Assembly (NCBI GenBank): GCA_022824805.1
Contig: JAJDZE010000136.1
Span: forward strand, 1-38,637
Source: Acidimicrobiia bacterium
GTDB lineage: Bacteria; Actinomycetota; Acidimicrobiia; Acidimicrobiales; Poriferisodalaceae
Direction of reading: 5' to 3'
DNA: 38,637 nt
The first letter of the stretch is position 1, and the number at the start of each line of letters is the position of its first letter. The notes beneath the pieces are model-generated. The model saw only the letters and a program-made list of their open reading frames with translations, was not told where the DNA came from and made no database searches. The translations under genes and the position numbers were made by a program. This document shows, one piece after another, positions 23,898 to 31,681 of the stretch.

Positions 23898-24644
23898 ATG
23901 GCCACTGCGAAGAAGGCTTCCGCCCGTAAGGCCGCCGCGAAGAAGGCTTCCGCCCGTAAGGCCACTGCGAAGAAGGCGTCGGCGCGGAAGCAGGCAGCGA
24001 CTTCCTCGAAGGCCAAGACTGCCGCAAGGAAGACAGGCACTGCGAAGAAAGCCGCCGCGAAGAAGACCACTGCGAAGAAGGCCACCGCGAAGAAGGCCAC
24101 CGCGAAGAAGGCTGCTGCGAAGAAGACCACTGCGAAGAAGACCGCCGCGAAGAAGACCGCCGCGAAGAAGGCTGCTGGGAAGAAGACCACTGCGAAGAAA
24201 GCCAGCACGGCCAAGAAGACCGCCGCGAAGAAGGCCGCATCCCGCCGCAAGGCGCCGAGACCCCGCTTCGGGGAGGCGTTTCTTGAGAAGCAGCGACAAG
24301 CGCTGCTGGCTGAGCGCCGTCGCTACACCGAGCATGCTGAGCGGTATGAGGCCGAGGCCGAGCAGCTCGTGAGCGAACGCGAGCCGGGCGATGTCCAGTT
24401 CGATGAGGAGTCGGGTGAGGGAGACTCCATCGCTGTGGAACGCGATCGGGCGCTGCAGATCTCAGCTCGTGAGCGTGAGGAAATAGCCGAGATCGACGCC
24501 GCCTTGGCGCGTATCGACGACGGCACCTATGGCATCTGCGTCGTCTCGGGCAAGCCGATCCCCAAGGAGCGCCTCGAAGCGATCCCGCACGCGTCCATGC
24601 GCGTAGAGGTCAAGAGCAGCGGACCGGCGTGGCGCCGGCCCTGA
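23898..24644 (+). CDS. TraR/DksA-like protein with histone-H1-like Lys/Ala tail
   Basis: A 248-residue two-part protein. Residues 1-118 are Lys/Ala/Thr repeats of the AAAKK or ATAKK type, as in histone-H1-like and AlgP-like DNA-binding tails. Residues about 124-235 form a DksA/TraR module: a long charged coiled coil ([16 protein letters not shown] to [16 protein letters not shown]) then DDGTYGIC and [15 protein letters not shown]. DksA proteins normally bind RNA polymerase through its secondary channel; this one probably also binds DNA (inference). The zinc finger is degenerate: only Cys214 remains of the four expected, with Ser217 in place of the second Cys and HASM in place of the last pair. 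It has a strong ribosome binding site (GGGGAGGAG). The ileS-dksA-lspA-rluD neighbourhood is common in actinobacteria. Confidence 0.85.
   Translation: MATAKKASARKAAAKKASARKATAKKASARKQAATSSKAKTAARKTGTAKKAAAKKTTAKKATAKKATAKKAAAKKTTAKKTAAKKTAAKKAAGKKTTAKKASTAKKTAAKKAASRRKAPRPRFGEAFLEKQRQALLAERRRYTEHAERYEAEAEQLVSEREPGDVQFDEESGEGDSIAVERDRALQISAREREEIAEIDAALARIDDGTYGICVVSGKPIPKERLEAIPHASMRVEVKSSGPAWRRP
23910..24240 (+). repeat. Coding tandem repeat, about 15-bp units (xxxAKK)
   Basis: Imperfect units of the form GCCACTGCGAAGAAG repeat through the N-terminal half of the gene at 23898 and encode the Lys/Ala tail. Such units are prone to copy-number change, so tail length may vary between strains. Confidence 0.85.
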
Positions 24645-24654
24645 CCGGCGCGAG

Positions 24655-25176
24655 GTGTTCGCAAACCGCCCGTCAGCCCCGCGAGACCGTGTGACGCGCA
24701 ACCTCAACATCGCCATTGCCTCCGGCGCGGTGGTGTGCCTGGATCAGATCACCAAGGCGTGGGCTGTTGCCGCGCTCGACGACCGGATCATCGATCTGGT
24801 GTGGACGCTGCGCCTGAGACTCGTGCACAACACCGGCTTCGCCTTCTCGGCAGGGAGCGGTCTCGGCCCGGTGCTGGCGATTGTGGCCATCGTGATCGTG
24901 GGCGTGCTGTGGTCGTCTCGCCATCGTGTGCAGGGCCGTTGGGCCACGACGGCCCTCGGCGGCATCATCGGGGGAGCACTGGGCAATCTCGCCGATCGTG
25001 TTTTTCGGGGCGCGGCCTGGGGACGTGGCGCAGTGGTCGACTTCATCGATCTGCAGTGGTGGCCGATATTCAACGTGGCTGATGCCGCCATTACCGTCGG
25101 GCTCGTCATCGTGTTGTTCCACCTGTATCGAAGCGACCGGCGTCGGGCCACGGCAGGCCGAGAGGCATCTGGGTGA
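24655..25176 (+). CDS. lspA: Lipoprotein signal peptidase LspA
   Basis: LspA is the aspartic protease that cuts signal peptides of diacylated prolipoproteins in the membrane. In 173 residues from GTG 24655 there are four transmembrane helices and the conserved blocks [27 protein letters not shown] with catalytic Asp114, and VVDFIDL...FNVADAAIT with catalytic Asp143. The start is unsure: GTG 24691 would remove 12 residues and bring the N-terminus closer to the first helix. It starts 10 nt after the TraR/DksA-like gene and overlaps rluD by GTGA. Confidence 0.95.
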   Translation: MFANRPSAPRDRVTRNLNIAIASGAVVCLDQITKAWAVAALDDRIIDLVWTLRLRLVHNTGFAFSAGSGLGPVLAIVAIVIVGVLWSSRHRVQGRWATTALGGIIGGALGNLADRVFRGAAWGRGAVVDFIDLQWWPIFNVADAAITVGLVIVLFHLYRSDRRRATAGREASG

Positions 25177-26123
25177 GCGATCGGCCCCAGCGCTTCGAGA
25201 TACCGGAGTCGCTGTCTGGCGAGCGCATCGATCGAGCGCTGTCGCTGCTCACCGGGCGTTCTCGATCGGACACGGCCAGGATGGTCGCGCAGGGGACCGT
25301 TCTGATTGACGGGCAACCGGCCCGAGCCGGCTCGACTCGAGTCGCCTCGGGTTCGACGGTCGACGTCCCCGGGGTGCAGGCGCCCGAAGCGATCCCCGAA
25401 CAACGTCATGAGATCGCCCCGTTTGATGTCGTGTACGACGATGCCGACATCGTGGTCGTGGACAAGCCGCCCGGAGTGGTCACCCATCCCGGCAGCGGAC
25501 ATGCGGCGGGCACGCTCGCGGACGCACTGGTCGAGCGGTATCCGGACATGGCCGATGTGGGCCAGCCCGGCCGGCCTGGCATTGTGCACCGGCTCGACCG
25601 GGGGACCAGCGGCGTCTTGGTGTGCGCACGCAGTTCGGAGGCGTACGACGCGCTGGTGGAGCAGCTCTCGAAGCGGCAGGTTCGCAGAACCTATGCAGCC
25701 CTCGCACGCGGGCACCCCTCTTCGCCGACGGGCACCATCGACGCGCCGATCGGTCGGGATCGCGAGCATCGCACGCTCATGGCCGTGACCTCCGAGGGTC
25801 GTGAGGCCCGGACGCATTACAGCGTCGTCGATACCTATGTGCATCCGACGGAGGCGTCGCTGCTCCGCTGCGGGCTCGAGACGGGGCGGACGCACCAGAT
25901 CCGGGTGCATCTGGCGAGCATCGGGCTGCCGCTGCTCGGCGACCTGACCTACGGCGTGCCGGATCCGTTCGGCATCGGCCGCCCGCTGCTGCACGCGATC
26001 CGGTTGGCCTTCCAGCACCCCCTCACCGGTGCGGGCATGAGCTTCGAGGCCCCGATGCCAGATGACTTCGTCGAGGCGCTGACGCGCTTCGGTGCGAATC
26101 CATCGGTGTTCCCGACGGAGTGA
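25173..26123 (+). CDS. RluA/RluD-family 23S rRNA pseudouridine synthase
   Basis: A pseudouridine synthase with an N-terminal S4 RNA-binding domain (about 14-60, [23 protein letters not shown]) and the RluA-type catalytic domain with [11 protein letters not shown], the catalytic Asp142 in HRLDRGTSG, and [12 protein letters not shown]. The 316-residue length and the lspA neighbour fit RluD, which modifies 23S rRNA helix 69, but the exact target is inferred. The GTG start overlaps the lspA stop (GTGA). It ends 4 nt before the stop of the convergent Rrf2 gene. Confidence 0.93.
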   Translation: MSDRPQRFEIPESLSGERIDRALSLLTGRSRSDTARMVAQGTVLIDGQPARAGSTRVASGSTVDVPGVQAPEAIPEQRHEIAPFDVVYDDADIVVVDKPPGVVTHPGSGHAAGTLADALVERYPDMADVGQPGRPGIVHRLDRGTSGVLVCARSSEAYDALVEQLSKRQVRRTYAALARGHPSSPTGTIDAPIGRDREHRTLMAVTSEGREARTHYSVVDTYVHPTEASLLRCGLETGRTHQIRVHLASIGLPLLGDLTYGVPDPFGIGRPLLHAIRLAFQHPLTGAGMSFEAPMPDDFVEALTRFGANPSVFPTE

Positions 26124-26127
26124 GGTG

Positions 26128-26580
26128 TCAGGCGGCTGAGCCTGCGGCGTCGGGCCATGGCGCGCGACCACGGGCTATCTCGGCAACAGCAGCGAGGCTG
26201 TGGGAATCCAGTTCGGCGCGCATGCGACTGCCCACCGAGTCCCAGATGGCGAGCAGCACGCACTGACCTTCGTGGTCACAGGCACCATCTTGATGGGGCT
26301 GGCCAAAATCGCCGAGAGCGATCGGCCCGTCGACCGCCCGGATGATCATCCCGATCGTGATCTCGGCCGGATCGCGAGCCATGACATAGCCGCCGCCGAC
26401 ACCGCGTTTGGATCGAACCAAACCCGCGCCTTTGAGCGCGAGCAGGATCTGCTCGAGGTAGGGCTGGGGCAGGCCTGTTCGTTCCGCGATATCGCGCACC
26501 GAGGTCGGCCGGCCGTTGTCGTTGAGGACCAGGGACAGCAACGCGCGGCTCGCGTAGTCTCCCCGCGTCGAGACCGCCAC
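26128..26580 (-). CDS. Rrf2-family transcriptional regulator
   Basis: A 150-residue winged-helix repressor or activator. The Rrf2 domain is clear: YASRALLSLVLN, RDIAERTGLPQPYLEQILLALKGAGLV, and the wing SKRGVGGGYVMARDP. C101 and C107 (CDHEGQC) occupy two of the three positions that hold an Fe-S cluster in IscR and NsrR; the first Cys is missing, with His96 and Pro95 nearby. It may bind a cluster with a non-Cys ligand, or sense without one. GTG 26580 follows a TACGCT box by 6 nt and has no ribosome binding site, so the mRNA is probably leaderless. It diverges from the phosphodiesterase gene, an obvious candidate target. Confidence 0.92.
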   Translation of the reverse strand: MAVSTRGDYASRALLSLVLNDNGRPTSVRDIAERTGLPQPYLEQILLALKGAGLVRSKRGVGGGYVMARDPAEITIGMIIRAVDGPIALGDFGQPHQDGACDHEGQCVLLAIWDSVGSRMRAELDSHSLAAVAEIARGRAPWPDAAGSAA

Positions 26581-26586
26581 GGTGGC

Positions 26587-26592
26587 AGCGTA
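26587..26592 (-). promoter_or_regulatory. Candidate -10 box (TACGCT) of leaderless rrf2
   Basis: Read on the minus strand, TACGCT ends 6 nt before GTG 26580. It shares a 48-bp divergent region with the oppositely directed box at 26616. Confidence 0.55.
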
Positions 26593-26615
26593 GCCCCGGC
26601 GCCGGCTCGCTCTCC

Positions 26616-26621
26616 TAGGGT
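26616..26621 (+). promoter_or_regulatory. Candidate -10 box (TAGGGT) of a leaderless transcript
   Basis: TAGGGT ends 7 nt before GTG 26629. The hexamer is the same as at 1153. The two divergent -10 boxes are 23 bp apart, so a single bound regulator could cover both. Confidence 0.55.
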
Positions 26622-26628
26622 CAGCATC

Positions 26629-27765
26629 GTGGAGGACGACGCCGTCGAGCACAGTGGGGGCAGCGAGCCGCTGGCGCTCGACCGCACACTGCCGAAGTAT
26701 GACGACCGGTGCGTCACTGCTGTGGTGCCGGCCCTGTGCGCCGGCGTAGAAGCCGACATCGTCAGCGATGCTGCTGCAGCAGCACGCACGGTGGTGCTGC
26801 TGGTGGTGGATGGCCTCGGCTGGCACCAGTTGCACCGCCATCGATCGATCGCGCCGTCGCTCGCTGCGGCGAGCGACGCGACGCCGCCGATCACCACGGT
26901 TGCTCCCAGTACCACCGCAACGGCCATGACCTCGCTGACCACCGGGGCAGCGCCGGGTGAGCACGGACTCGTCGGTTACCGCATTGCGACTTCTCTCGGG
27001 CTGCTCAATGCCCTTCGGTGGCGGGCCGACGGCCGCGATGTGCGAGCTGCGCTGCCGCCCGATGAGCTGCAGCCAGTCGCACCCTTCTGCGGCCAGCCAA
27101 CCGCCGTCGTGACACACACCAAATTCCGCCACAGTGGCTTCACCGGTGCCCACCTGCGCGGCGGCACCTTCTGGGAATGGCACGACCTGCCCGGCTTCGT
27201 CGCCGCGGTACTGGGTGCGGTCGGCGATGGCTTCCGGTTCGTCTTCGCCTACTACGACGCGATCGACAAGATCGCTCACGAGTTCGGGCTTGGCCGGCGT
27301 TACCACTCCGCGCTCGCGGAGGCGGAGCGTCTGGCTGTCGCCTTGCGCAGTGACCTGCCCGCTGAGGTGCCGCTCATCGTCACTGCCGATCACGGCATCG
27401 TCGAGGTGCTCGAACCTCCGGTGATGATCGATCCCGAGGTCGTGGCACTCACCGACGGCTGGTCAGGCGAGGCCAGGCTGCTGTGGCTGCACGCCTGCGC
27501 AGGTGCCGAGTCCGGGCTCGCATCGGCCTGCGAGCGCTACGCCGACATTGCCGAGATCGCTCCTGTCGAGCAGGTGCTCGACGAGCAATGGCTGGGGCGT
27601 CATGTCACCGTGACGGCCAGAGGTCGGCTCGGTGATGTCGCGCTCGTGCCCCGTGGTCTGCAGGCGTTCACCATGCCCGACGAGAAGAAGCCCCGCCATG
27701 CGCTCATCGGCCGCCACGGAGGATTGACCGCCGAAGAAATGCTGGTGCCGTTCGTCCAGCTCTGA
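26629..27765 (+). CDS. Type I phosphodiesterase / nucleotide pyrophosphatase family protein
   Basis: A 378-residue alkaline-phosphatase-superfamily hydrolase. Metal-site and catalytic features are seen: LLVVDGLGW (first Asp), APSTTATAMTSLTTG with the nucleophilic Thr, GEHGLVGYR, YDAIDKIAHEFG (Asp and His ligands), TADHGIVEV (Asp-His pair) and a late GGLTAEEMLVPF. No signal peptide or membrane helix is visible, so it is likely cytoplasmic, unlike many family members. The substrate is unknown. GTG 26629 follows TAGGGT by 7 nt; the upstream frame is open but overlaps the divergent rrf2 and is not coding. The final segment has KKPRHALIGRHGG, similar to other actinobacterial homologues. Confidence 0.85.
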   Translation: MEDDAVEHSGGSEPLALDRTLPKYDDRCVTAVVPALCAGVEADIVSDAAAAARTVVLLVVDGLGWHQLHRHRSIAPSLAAASDATPPITTVAPSTTATAMTSLTTGAAPGEHGLVGYRIATSLGLLNALRWRADGRDVRAALPPDELQPVAPFCGQPTAVVTHTKFRHSGFTGAHLRGGTFWEWHDLPGFVAAVLGAVGDGFRFVFAYYDAIDKIAHEFGLGRRYHSALAEAERLAVALRSDLPAEVPLIVTADHGIVEVLEPPVMIDPEVVALTDGWSGEARLLWLHACAGAESGLASACERYADIAEIAPVEQVLDEQWLGRHVTVTARGRLGDVALVPRGLQAFTMPDEKKPRHALIGRHGGLTAEEMLVPFVQL

Positions 27766-27791
27766 GAGGCTGAGCCGGCAGGCGACGCCGT

Positions 27792-27828
27792 GGCCCGAGC
27801 GGCCCGTGAGCGAAGCGAACCAGAGCGG
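27792..27828 (+). repeat. Dispersed 37-bp intergenic repeat, copy B
   Basis: It matches the minus strand of 1102-1138 at 35 of 37 positions. It begins 26 nt after the stop of the phosphodiesterase gene, in the 143-bp gap before bpa, and is preceded by GAGGCTGAG as in copy A. No gene is seen in the gap. Confidence 0.65.
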
Positions 27829-27908
27829 GGAGCGCCGAGCCGCACGACCACGCTGGAACGACGCCTGCCCAGTGTTTATGCGGCCGGGAGCACGGTGGCC
27901 CGGCGGGG

Positions 27909-28433
27909 ATGGATTGCCCGCCAGATAGCATTTTGCTGGTGGTCGGCGATCCAGTTCCAGGCCCAGAACAGGGCGAGTTGCTGGCGGGCGGGCCGCTCAC
28001 CGAAGACGACGTCGACAACGAGGCCTTCGTTCCCGAACCGGCGAAGCTCATGCGCATCGGAGGCATGATCCGCAAGCTGCTCGAAGAAGTCCGCCATGCG
28101 GAGCTCGACGAAGCAGGTCGCGACCGCATGCGCGACGTGTATCACCTGTCGGTTGACGAGCTGGCAACAGCGCTGTCCGATCCGCTCGCCGAGGAGCTGC
28201 ATCGGATTGCGCAGCCATTCGACGAGGACATCCCGTCGGGTCCTGAGCTGCGGATCGCCCAGGCTCAGCTCGTGGGATGGCTCGAAGGGCTCTTCCACGG
28301 CATCCAAGCGGCGGTATCGGCGCAGCAGATGATGGCGGAGCGGCAGCTTCGCACCATGCGCGGCAATGCGCTCGAAGCCGGCGGGCAGTCCCAACACTCT
28401 CCGGCAGCGAGTCGGGGCGGTGTCTATCTGTGA
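27909..28433 (+). CDS. bpa: Bacterial proteasome activator Bpa (PafE)
   Basis: Bpa forms a 12-mer ring that opens the 20S proteasome gate without ATP and feeds it unfolded proteins. The 174-residue protein contains the DUF2587 core: IGGMIRKLLEEVR, LAEELHRIAQPF, and the diagnostic ELRIAQAQLVGWLEGLFHGIQ with AQQM. The C-terminus reads GGVYL, a hydrophobic-Tyr-X ending that matches the HbYX rule for docking into the proteasome; Mycobacterium Bpa ends in GQYL. The N-terminal 35 residues are acidic and poorly conserved. ATG 27909 has a G-rich stretch just upstream. The proteasome genes themselves are not in this window, but this gene implies they exist. Confidence 0.9.
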   Translation: MDCPPDSILLVVGDPVPGPEQGELLAGGPLTEDDVDNEAFVPEPAKLMRIGGMIRKLLEEVRHAELDEAGRDRMRDVYHLSVDELATALSDPLAEELHRIAQPFDEDIPSGPELRIAQAQLVGWLEGLFHGIQAAVSAQQMMAERQLRTMRGNALEAGGQSQHSPAASRGGVYL

Positions 28434-28518
28434 GCAATCACTGAATGCAATAACCAAAGGAATGAGCTGACCGGCACCGGGGCGCCGGCCAGCGAGCATC
28501 GCAGGGAGCGAGAATCAC

Positions 28519-29184
28519 ATGGCGCTCGAGGTTGAGACAAAGGACTGCACGGCACTCAGCGATGCTGAGATCTCTGAGATGGCTGAGCTGGTCACCGGCG
28601 AGAACGTCCACTTCGACGTCGGCCATCTGTCCAAGCAACGCGATGCATGGGTGCTCATCACCCATGTGCGAGACGGTGCCAAGCTCTCGGCATACGGCTT
28701 CTGCACGCTTGAGCGGGTCGGCGGCGATCCGACTGTGCTGATGGGCGCCGGCGCCACCCGGCGTTCGGCCCGCCGCGACAGCGCACTGCGGGCGATGATG
28801 ACCGACCAGCTTCGGCGCGCCGTGCTGGCGTTCCCCGATGAGGACGTGCTGGTGGCCTGCCAGATGGCCGACGCAGCCGCGTTCACGGCATTCAAGCCGC
28901 TTGACCGGGTGGTGCCCCGTCCCGGATACGAGCCGAACGGCGAGGACCGAGCCTGGGGGCGGCGCCTGGCCAAGCGCTTCGAAGTGCAGGGCGAGTACAA
29001 GGCACGCGAGTTCAAGGTCTATGGCGACGGCGGGCCGTCGTTCGTGCTGAATCACACGGCACCACGGCCAGAGAAGCTCGATCCGGCGATGATCGGTCTG
29101 TTCGACGGATTCGATGCCGCCAACGGCGATGCGCTGATCGCGTTCGGCTGGGCCAGCCGGGAAGATCTCGCGAAGCTGCTGTAA
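28519..29184 (+). CDS. Conserved hypothetical protein
   Basis: A 221-residue soluble alpha/beta protein I cannot place in a named family. It alternates predicted strands and helices (HFDVGHLSKQRDAWVLITHV, YGFCTLERVG, a basic helix ATRRSARRDSALRAMM, ending in LIAFGWASREDLAKLL), a pattern loosely like acetyltransferase-type folds, but no acetyl-CoA loop is evident. Codon use resembles its neighbours. No classical ribosome binding site is obvious, although GGGAG at 28503-28507 lies 11 nt before the ATG. The 85-bp gap from bpa contains a short CCGGC/GCCGG inverted repeat at 28471-28488. Confidence 0.75.
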   Translation: MALEVETKDCTALSDAEISEMAELVTGENVHFDVGHLSKQRDAWVLITHVRDGAKLSAYGFCTLERVGGDPTVLMGAGATRRSARRDSALRAMMTDQLRRAVLAFPDEDVLVACQMADAAAFTAFKPLDRVVPRPGYEPNGEDRAWGRRLAKRFEVQGEYKAREFKVYGDGGPSFVLNHTAPRPEKLDPAMIGLFDGFDAANGDALIAFGWASREDLAKLL

Positions 29185-29225
29185 CGCTCGCGGCCCATGG
29201 GCTCGTGCAGGGAGCGCATGCGCTG

Positions 29226-29885
29226 GTGACCTCTGGATTCGGCGAATTCGCCCGTCGTCGCAGGATGACCCGGCATTTCCTGCCGGATCGGGTCGATGAC
29301 GACGTGCTCGAGCGCATCCTCGACACCGCCCGCCGTGTCCCCTCGGCCGGCAATACGCAGGGATTCGACTTCGTTGTGCTCCGGGGCCACAGCGAGACGG
29401 CTCGTTACTGGGACACCACGCTGCCACCAAGCCGCCGGGAGAGCTTTCGCTGGGACGGGTTGCTGGCCTGCCCGGTCCTGGTCACTTTGTGGGCCGATCC
29501 GCAGGCGTACATCGACCGCTACAGCGAGACCGACAAGGAACGCTCCGGACTGGGCTCGGGCACGGAGGCCTGGTCGACGCCGTATTGGATCGTGGACACG
29601 GCGTTCGCGGCGCTCGCTCTGCAGTACGCGGCGCTCGACGAGGGCCTTGGGATGCTGTTCTTCGGCATGTTCGATCATGCTGCAGACGTGGCGGCCGCTC
29701 TCGGTGTGCCGCCGGCGCACGAGCCGGTCGGCGTTGTGGCGCTGGGCTGGCCCGATCAGGCGGCCGAGGCGTCCAGCGGTCCCGCAGCGAGCCAGAACAG
29801 ACCCCGCCGCCCGCTGTTCGTCGACGGGCCGAGCGACACTGCGGCAGCTGCCGACCGCCCGTTGGTGCACTGGGGCCGCTGGTAA
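29226..29885 (+). CDS. Nitroreductase family protein
   Basis: An FMN-dependent nitroreductase-fold oxidoreductase of 219 residues. Seen: RRRRMTRHFLPDRVDDDVLERILDTA with the basic FMN-phosphate segment, VPSAGNTQGFDFVV, a central STPYWIVDTAFAALALQYAALDEGLGMLFFG helix pair (dimer interface), and PVGVVALGWP near the end. The natural substrate cannot be told; actinobacterial members act on quinones, nitro groups or in F420-related chemistry. GTG 29226 gives the family-like N-terminus; GTG 29205 is an alternative. It lies 41 nt after the hypothetical gene. A Pro/Arg-rich tail of about 40 residues ends the protein. Confidence 0.85.
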   Translation: MTSGFGEFARRRRMTRHFLPDRVDDDVLERILDTARRVPSAGNTQGFDFVVLRGHSETARYWDTTLPPSRRESFRWDGLLACPVLVTLWADPQAYIDRYSETDKERSGLGSGTEAWSTPYWIVDTAFAALALQYAALDEGLGMLFFGMFDHAADVAAALGVPPAHEPVGVVALGWPDQAAEASSGPAASQNRPRRPLFVDGPSDTAAAADRPLVHWGRW

Positions 29886-29901
29886 GTTGCTGGAAGGCAG
29901 T

Positions 29902-29920
29902 GGCCGAGCACTGTTCGGCC
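29902..29920 (+). other. Small inverted repeat after the nitroreductase gene
   Basis: GGCCGA and TCGGCC form a 6-bp stem with a 7-nt loop, 17 nt after the nitroreductase stop. It could be a weak terminator or an mRNA stability element. No T-run. Confidence 0.35.
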
Positions 29921-29951
29921 GCGCCGATCCCGACCCGAGAGGAATGCTGAC

Positions 29952-30383
29952 GTGGGCGACGAGACTGCGCCAGATGAGATCGGGCCAAAGCGGATGGCGA
30001 TGGTGGAATACCTCAAGCTCGGCGACGATCCGCACTTGGTTGCGTATGTCTGCGATGCATGCGGGGCCACATACTTCGACCGGCGAAATGCCTGCGCCGC
30101 CTGCGGGGCACGCGAGTTCTCGACTGTGCGGCTCGCCAACACCGGCGCTGTGCGCGCCTTCACCATCGTGCATCGTGCTGCCCGGGGGGTACCGGCGCCC
30201 TATGTCTCCGCTGTCGTCGATCTGGACGGAGGCGGCCGAGTCAAGAGCAACATCATCAATATCGAGCCCACTCCGTCCAACGTGAGTCTCGGCATGCGTG
30301 TGCGCCTTGCCACCTATGTCACTGCCACCGACGACGACGGCAACGAAGCCGTCGCCTTCGGCTACGAGCCCGAGGCGGCCTGA
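29952..30383 (+). CDS. DUF35 zinc-ribbon/OB-fold protein (thiolase partner)
   Basis: A 143-residue protein with a rubredoxin-like zinc ribbon (C34-x2-C37 ... C48-x2-C51) followed by an OB fold (about 60-135, including VRAFTIVHRAARGVPAPYVSAVVDLDGG). DUF35 proteins form complexes with thiolase-like or acyl-CoA enzymes and are thought to bind the CoA-linked acyl chain, as ChsH2 does with Ltp2 in mycobacterial sterol side-chain breakdown. The next gene is a thiolase, which supports a two-protein complex. GTG 29952 has AGAGGA upstream (29935-29940). Confidence 0.85.
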   Translation: MGDETAPDEIGPKRMAMVEYLKLGDDPHLVAYVCDACGATYFDRRNACAACGAREFSTVRLANTGAVRAFTIVHRAARGVPAPYVSAVVDLDGGGRVKSNIINIEPTPSNVSLGMRVRLATYVTATDDDGNEAVAFGYEPEAA

Positions 30384-30467
30384 GCCTGCATTCCTCACCC
30401 GCTCGACCCTGCCAACCGACAAGCAACCGCATCAGCGACAGACCCGCCCAACGACTAGGGAGCACCC

Positions 30468-31679
30468 ATGAGCAACCAAGACCCGGTGTGGATTCTCGGC
30501 ACCTCCATGACCAAGTTCGGCCGTTATGCCGACAAAGACCTCATCGATCTGGCTGCGGAGGCCTCGCTCGGAGCGCTCGACGACGGCGGGGTGACCATGG
30601 CCGAGATGGACGTCTTGGCGGCGGGCTGTCTGTACGAGGCCAACGGCGGTGTCGGTCAGCGTCTCCAGAAGCAGCTCGGCCAGACGGGCATTCCCGTGTA
30701 CAACGTCGCCAATGCCTGCGCGACCGGCGCCACCGCAGTACGGACGGTGATGATGGCGATCAAGGCCGGCGAGGCTCAGATGGGCCTGGCCGTCGGCGTC
30801 GAACAGATGGGCAAGATGGGCATGCTCGGTGCCGATCGGGCCGCCCGCTCCGACAAGCAGGTGTTCCAGCGCAAGGGCCGCTTCGGCTCCGTCGTCGGCG
30901 TCGAGGGACGGCTCGGCACCAACATGATGCCCGGCGTCTTCGCCCAGGCCGGCATGGAGTACGCCTATGAGAACGACGGCGTGGGCTTCGAGCAGTTCGC
31001 CAAGGTGGCGCAGAAGAACCACGAGCACTCCACGCTGAACCCGTTGGCGCAGTACCGCAAGGCGTTCACCCTCGACGAGGTCATGAGCTCGGAGGTGATC
31101 GCCTACCCGAACACGCTGCTGATGTGCTGCCCAACCGGCGACGGCTCGGCGGCAGTGGTGCTGGTTTCCGACGAGAAGCTCAAGACGCTGCCGCGTGAAC
31201 AGCAACGGCGTGCGGTCAAAGTCTCGGCCTCGGTGCTGACGTCAGATCCCTGGACCGAGGGCTGCCAGGTGCAGCCCGACGTCAACACGCTCACACGCAA
31301 CGCCGCTGACGCGGCATACGAGGATTCGGGCGTGGACCCTGCCGATCTCGACTTGGTGGAGTTGCACGACTGCTTCGCCACTGCCGAGCTGCGGCACTAC
31401 GACAACCTGCGGCTGTGCGAACCCGGCGGCGCCGGCGAGTGGATCGACAAGGGCGGCCCATGGCGCGACGGGGAGATCCCAGTGAACGTGTCGGGCGGCC
31501 TGCTGTCGAAGGGGCACCCCATCGGCGCCACCGGTGTGGCCAACCTGTTCGAGGTTGCCACCCACATCCGCGGCGAAGCCGGCGATCGCCAAGTGCCCGA
31601 CGCCAAGGTCGGTCTGGCCCACGTGATCGGCCTCGGCTCCAGCTGCGGCGTGCACATTCTGGAGCGCTCCGGCCTCTAG
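30468..31679 (+). CDS. Thiolase (SCP-x/lipid-transfer type acetyl-CoA acyltransferase)
   Basis: A 403-residue thiolase-fold enzyme for acyl-CoA cleavage or condensation. The catalytic set is complete: nucleophile Cys84 in VANACATGATAV, His350 in GHPIGATG, and Cys393 in GSSCGVHIL. It also has CCPTGDGSAAVVL and ELHDCFATAEL, typical of the SCP-x/DitF-like thiolases that partner DUF35 proteins. Presence of Cys84 argues for true thiolase rather than Ltp2-type retro-aldolase chemistry. AGGGAG at 30454-30459 precedes the ATG. Acyl substrate unknown; fatty-acid or steroid side chain is an inference. It is separated by 84 nt from the DUF35 gene; I see nothing in that gap. Confidence 0.92.
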   Translation: MSNQDPVWILGTSMTKFGRYADKDLIDLAAEASLGALDDGGVTMAEMDVLAAGCLYEANGGVGQRLQKQLGQTGIPVYNVANACATGATAVRTVMMAIKAGEAQMGLAVGVEQMGKMGMLGADRAARSDKQVFQRKGRFGSVVGVEGRLGTNMMPGVFAQAGMEYAYENDGVGFEQFAKVAQKNHEHSTLNPLAQYRKAFTLDEVMSSEVIAYPNTLLMCCPTGDGSAAVVLVSDEKLKTLPREQQRRAVKVSASVLTSDPWTEGCQVQPDVNTLTRNAADAAYEDSGVDPADLDLVELHDCFATAELRHYDNLRLCEPGGAGEWIDKGGPWRDGEIPVNVSGGLLSKGHPIGATGVANLFEVATHIRGEAGDRQVPDAKVGLAHVIGLGSSCGVHILERSGL

Positions 31680-31681
31680 CC

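Noticed and set aside
23898-24240. CRISPR-like repeat array
   Set aside because: The regular 15-bp units are in frame and encode a Lys/Ala tail; there are no unique spacers.
24744-26171. A 475-codon open frame antisense to lspA and rluD
   Set aside because: It spans two certain genes and the convergent stops, and shows no known domain.
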